Shown one piece after another: positions 33,181 to 35,815 of a stretch of DNA of 35,815 nucleotides. The number at the start of each line of letters is the position of its first letter. Positions within the stretch are counted from its first letter, which is position 1. The DNA is taken from contig JAAYTS010000168.1 in NCBI GenBank assembly GCA_012517995.1, positions 1 to 35,815 of the forward strand, in the 5' to 3' direction. Below the pieces are notes generated by a model, which saw nothing but the letters and a program-made list of their open reading frames with translations, had not been told where the DNA came from and did no database searches. The stretch is from Clostridium sp. Lineage in GTDB: Bacteria > Bacillota > Clostridia > Acetivibrionales > Acetivibrionaceae. The position numbers and the translations under genes were made by a program.

Positions 33181-34050
33181 TTAATTTATGTTTTTATATT
33201 CTCTATTAACTACCTCTTTTACCTTTAAAATTATATTATTTAATCCTTCTATTATTTTGCTCATATCAATTATACTTATTTCTTCTAAGCTTTCAAAACC
33301 CGCCTCTTTTAAAACCATTTTAAAAACAATTTCATCATCGGCATTTAAACCTGCATTTTTTAATTTTCGTTTAAGATAGTTTATTTGTCTTATTGTGGCT
33401 TTTTTATCAGGAGTTTTAACTGGCTTTTTAGTATTTTTACTAATTTTATCTTGAACATAATAAAATTCTTCATCTAAAAGCCTTGCTTCCTCAGGATACA
33501 GCCAGTCATTTTCACCCATTAATTTTCTTATTATTCTGTCGCAAGCCCCCGTTATTGTTTTTTCTAAACCAAATTCTTTATCTTCAATAAGGTCCTTCCC
33601 TATTTTGAATTTTTCCCAATCAGTTAATAAATAATCCAAATTATTTTTAAAATCCTGACCTTTTTCATTAATACCTTCTTCCTCTATTATGGAGGCGTTT
33701 TTTTCTTCAATTTTTTCTGCAATATATTTTTGATACCTGTTGTAATAATCAATTTGCTTTCCGTCCACAATAACCTGACCATTAGTCATGTCCTTTCCCC
33801 TGACTTTAACTAAATAAACAGGAAGCTCAAGTTTACCAATCCCAGGGAAATTCACTTTGTTTTCCTTTACCAGGTTAATAGATACATCCTCAATTGATAT
33901 TCCCTTTTCTTTTGCTTTTTTAAATAAGCCTTCTGCCCTCATTCTTAATTCGCCGCCTGCACCCTTGTAAAAATCTTTTTCTTTATTATATACCACTTCA
34001 GATTTTACTTTTTTATTTTCTAAATTAGCCGATATATTATCTATAGACAT
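33181..34050 (-). CDS. Unrecognised 289-residue soluble protein, Lys/Glu-rich
   Basis: Start moved from 34110 to ATG 34050 (MSIDNISANLENKK), which has an ideal AGGAGG with 7 nt; the 20 extra residues lack one. No signal peptide or membrane segment. Three parts can be seen: a basic N-terminal region (to about 60), a compact stretch (INLVKENKVNFPGIGKLELPVYLVKVRGKDM ... VIVDGKQIDYYNRYQKYI), and a helical C-terminal part (ATIRQINYLKRKLKNAGL ... MSKIIEGLNNIILKVKEVV). The last resembles the small 'T-x-K-Q-x-x-Y-L' helix module found at the ends of some phage replication and recombination proteins. I do not recognise the family. It is monocistronic, divergent from mecA. Confidence 0.75.
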   Translation of the reverse strand: MSIDNISANLENKKVKSEVVYNKEKDFYKGAGGELRMRAEGLFKKAKEKGISIEDVSINLVKENKVNFPGIGKLELPVYLVKVRGKDMTNGQVIVDGKQIDYYNRYQKYIAEKIEEKNASIIEEEGINEKGQDFKNNLDYLLTDWEKFKIGKDLIEDKEFGLEKTITGACDRIIRKLMGENDWLYPEEARLLDEEFYYVQDKISKNTKKPVKTPDKKATIRQINYLKRKLKNAGLNADDEIVFKMVLKEAGFESLEEISIIDMSKIIEGLNNIILKVKEVVNREYKNIN

Positions 34051-34232
34051 TAAATATCCTCCTATCCTTGCTTTTGTATTATTATTTGAATAATTTTGAG
34101 GATATAACACAACCTATATTTTGTTTTTATGGAAAACTAATCAATATGCTTTTTAGCCTTCTCTTTTTTAGTAATAACAAGTATAATATATTTAGAGGAT
34201 TCTATTATGTTTAGAAATAATGGAGGTGTCTA

Positions 34233-34859
34233 ATGAAAATAGAGAAAATAAATGAAAATAAAATTAAAGTTACAATTTCATTTAATGATTTAGAAGAGAG
34301 GAATATTGATTTAAATTCTTTAAATTATAACTCTCCTGAAACACAGGAATTATTTTGGGACATGATGGAACAAGCTGAAATACAATTAGGCTTTACTGCT
34401 TCAGATGCTCAATTGTGTATTGAAGCTGTTGCTGACGCTGATGAAGGCTTTGTCATTTTAATAACTAAAATGGATGAAGATAATGAATTTGAATCTATCC
34501 ATAAATACATTAAAAACAGATTTAGAAGAGCAGATCTTAGGGTTAAAAAGAAAACTAAAAAAGTATGCTCTACCATAGTTATATATGCTTTTGACGATTT
34601 TGAAAACTTATGCAGTTTAGCTAAAAGGCTATCTAATATATATTTTGGTGAAAGCGTACTATATAAGCTTGAAAACACCTATTATCTTTTATTAACTAAA
34701 AACTCATGGTGTATAGAAAATTTAAGTGCATTTGATTTGATTTTAAATGAATACGGACGGAAAATTAAAAATGTAAACTTTTATGAAGGCTATTTAAATG
34801 AATATGCAGTAAAAGTTATGGATTGTTCTGCTATAGAAACAATTATAAATTACTTTTAA
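34233..34859 (+). CDS. mecA: Adaptor protein MecA (ClpC adaptor) homologue
   Basis: 208 residues. The N-terminal 110 residues carry the MecA pattern: MKIEKINENKIKVTISFNDLEERNID, then SPETQELFWDMMEQAEIQLGF and EAVADADEGFVILITKM. A charged linker (RADLRVKKKTKK) leads to the C-terminal ClpC-binding domain (YAFDDFENLCSLAKRLSNIYFGESVLYKLENTYYLLL). In Bacillus MecA delivers ComK and other substrates to ClpCP. ATG is preceded by TGGAGGTG. A TATAAT lies about 45 bp upstream with a poor -35. No clpC or competence gene is near. Confidence 0.92.
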   Translation: MKIEKINENKIKVTISFNDLEERNIDLNSLNYNSPETQELFWDMMEQAEIQLGFTASDAQLCIEAVADADEGFVILITKMDEDNEFESIHKYIKNRFRRADLRVKKKTKKVCSTIVIYAFDDFENLCSLAKRLSNIYFGESVLYKLENTYYLLLTKNSWCIENLSAFDLILNEYGRKIKNVNFYEGYLNEYAVKVMDCSAIETIINYF

Positions 34860-34941
34860 CCTTTCCAATAAGAGACTTTTTTAATGCTTCCTTATTGCAA
34901 TAAAATTATTGCCAAAGGTAATTGCACTATCTTCCAGTATC

Positions 34942-34970
34942 TTGACACCTCTTTTCATATAATCTATATT
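34942..34970 (+). promoter_or_regulatory. Sigma-A promoter of the DUF6648-like gene
   Basis: TTGACA, 17-bp spacer, TATATT, with a leader of about 50 nt. The -10 lies inside the left arm of an inverted repeat. Confidence 0.75.
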
Positions 34971-34998
34971 ATATTTATAAAGTATAATATATAGATTA
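34960..34998. repeat. Imperfect inverted repeat over the -10 and start point of the DUF6648-like gene
   Basis: TAATCTATATTATA (34960-34973) and TATAATATATAGATTA (34983-34998) are reverse complements apart from a 2-base TA insertion. The position over the -10 and +1 is that of a repressor operator; in the RNA only the right arm would be fully present. Confidence 0.6.
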
Positions 34999-35028
34999 AA
35001 ATATAAAATATAGATTGGTTGGATAGCT

Positions 35029-35574
35029 ATGTTCTCTAAAAAAATTGTACCTAACAAATTTGAACAGTTTTTATTAAACAGAAGCAGTCTGATACAACAA
35101 TATTCAAAAGGCGATTTATCAAAGGAAGAATTCATTGAAGCAAATTATAATTGTATAACAGCATTAGATATAAAACCCTTTAGAAAAATAGATAATGTTA
35201 AAAAAGCTATTTACAACTATCAGTACTATAATGTTCTGGCAAAATACTACCAAAAAAAGGCCCATGACTTAAACAAAAGGCATGAGGCTAGAGGTGATTT
35301 TTTAGAATTATCCAACTACTTTTATTCAAAAAAGGATAATGTGACAATAAGATTTTTAAAACTCATTGATTTTCGTGGGGTTGTAGCTTATTTTGTTAAA
35401 GTAAAATCACCTAATCTTAAAAAAAAGTTATTTGAGATTGTTTTAAAAGACTATGACAATTTAATACTTCATTCTAAAAACGATGTATTATTAAATATGC
35501 TTATTGATGAAAATGTATTTATTTTTGAAGAAAGACGCTCTCTTGTAGATAGCTATATTAATCAAAAATTTTAA
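35029..35574 (+). CDS. DUF6648-like conserved clostridial protein
   Basis: 181 residues, soluble, helix-rich and basic: KFEQFLLNRSSLIQQYSKGDLSKEEFIEANY, KPFRKIDNVKKAIYNYQYYNVLAKYY, then FEIVLKDYDNLILHSKNDVLLNML and FIFEERRSLVDSYINQKF. This pattern matches, from memory, a conserved uncharacterised family of Clostridia (DUF6648); no function is known to me. It has its own near-consensus promoter with an operator-like inverted repeat but only a weak ribosome-binding site (TTGGATAG). Its stop codon overlaps the stop of the convergent SpoIIE-like gene by 4 bp. Confidence 0.78.
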   Translation: MFSKKIVPNKFEQFLLNRSSLIQQYSKGDLSKEEFIEANYNCITALDIKPFRKIDNVKKAIYNYQYYNVLAKYYQKKAHDLNKRHEARGDFLELSNYFYSKKDNVTIRFLKLIDFRGVVAYFVKVKSPNLKKKLFEIVLKDYDNLILHSKNDVLLNMLIDENVFIFEERRSLVDSYINQKF

Positions 35575-35815
35575 TGTTCTTTTTTTGCTTCCATTATAAA
35601 AAATGTAATATCATCCTGGGTACTTTGTCTGCCCATAAATTCAAAAACACTGTCGCATACGGCATCCGCCATATACTTTACAGGTTTGTTTGAATTGTTC
35701 TTTAACACCTTTTTTAACCTCTCACTTCCATAAAACTCTTTAGAGGCGTTCCTTGCTTCTATAAGACCGTCTGTATAAAACATTACCCTATCCTCGGGTG
35801 CAATTTTGGTGGTAT
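35571..35815 (-). CDS. SpoIIE-type PP2C phosphatase, C-terminal fragment (cut by window edge)
   Basis: The track starts at an internal ATG (35783), but the frame continues to the window end and reads TTKIAPEDRVMFYTDGLIEARN, the standard C-terminal signature of SpoIIE/RsbU-type phosphatases (YTDG with metal-binding Asp). The tail has AVCDSVFEF and STQDDITFFIMEAKK, with the paired Asp of the last motif. Only about 80 residues are visible, so it cannot be told whether this is sporulation SpoIIE, an RsbU/RsbP-type sigma-B regulator or another sensor phosphatase. The ending EAKKEH and lack of spo neighbours argue slightly against SpoIIE itself. Confidence 0.85.
   Translation of the reverse strand, partial: TTKIAPEDRVMFYTDGLIEARNASKEFYGSERLKKVLKNNSNKPVKYMADAVCDSVFEFMGRQSTQDDITFFIMEAKKEH

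Noticed and set aside
34860-34918. Hairpin-like sequences after mecA (CCTTT...AAAGG, GCAATAA/TTATTGC)
   Set aside because: Stems are short and AT-only, the T-run is in the wrong place, and alternative pairings compete; not enough for a terminator call.
34881-35135. 84-residue ORF on the - strand, including a neat 25-residue tail
   Set aside because: It overlaps the promoter and start of the DUF6648-like gene, has no ribosome-binding site at either Met, and its first half is antisense to real coding sequence.
1-35815. CRISPR arrays, insertion sequences, prophage or integrative elements
   Set aside because: No regularly spaced repeats, transposase or integrase signatures, or att-like duplication at the tRNA-Val gene were found.

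Overview
The window is AT-rich DNA with almost perfect Shine-Dalgarno sites (GGAGG) and the gene content of a low-GC, spore-forming member of the Clostridia. It carries spoIVFA/spoIVFB-like genes, an Flp/Tad pilus locus of the Gram-positive type, a glgC-glgD pair, MecA, a riboflavin operon behind an FMN riboswitch, and an mre-pbp2-min cluster. The genus cannot be fixed from what is visible. No insertion sequence, integrase, CRISPR array or rRNA was seen. It reads as ordinary chromosome with a few lineage-specific elements.

Region by region. (a) 1-8808: a truncated FHA-domain membrane protein and a PP2C phosphatase on the + strand run tail-to-tail into a seven-gene Tad cluster on the - strand (cpaE/tadZ-like, cpaF/tadA, tadB, tadC, flp pilin, and two TadE-like pseudopilins, the last with a repeat-rich acidic linker and an unassigned C-terminal domain). 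(b) 8809-11547: potassium uptake, with trkH on + and two separate TrkA/RCK genes on -. (c) 11851-13939: a DUF421/DUF4363 pair, tRNA-Val(GAC) and fabI. (d) 14009-17475: a YegS-type lipid kinase and the glgC-glgD operon. (e) 17772-18386: an orphan PilZ protein. (f) 18439-22271: FMN riboswitch-ribD-ribE-ribBA-ribH. (g) 22312-23350: metF with a consensus promoter that carries a perfect inverted repeat. (h) 23337-33128, - strand: maf-mreB-mreC-mreD-pbp2-minC, then a separate strong promoter and minD-minE-mgsA, then spoIVFA-spoIVFB. (i) 33181-35815: an unrecognised protein, mecA, a DUF6648-like protein, and the C-terminus of a SpoIIE-type phosphatase cut by the window edge.

How the genes work together. 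CpaE, CpaF, TadB and TadC form the assembly machine for the Flp pilin and the two pseudopilins. All three substrates carry the same G/xxxxE prepilin cleavage site, but no prepilin peptidase lies in the window. The FHA and PP2C proteins suggest Ser/Thr phospho-signalling next to it. Maf-MreBCD-PBP2-MinCDE couples elongation and division-site choice. The SpoIVF pair would act on pro-sigma-K in the outer forespore membrane. The rib operon makes FMN/FAD under feedback from FMN.

The most interesting sub-gene observations are these: a twice-repeated, codon-diverged DETTLLSP motif before the FHA domain; an 18-bp in-frame minisatellite and a possible effector-like tail in the second TadE-like protein; a perfect hairpin directly behind the pilin gene; inverted repeats sitting on the metF and DUF6648 promoters; a tandem 14-bp duplication that gives minC two start sites; and a methylglyoxal synthase with a changed catalytic loop. 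Several ORF-track starts were moved to downstream codons with proper ribosome-binding sites, and each change is stated in its entry.
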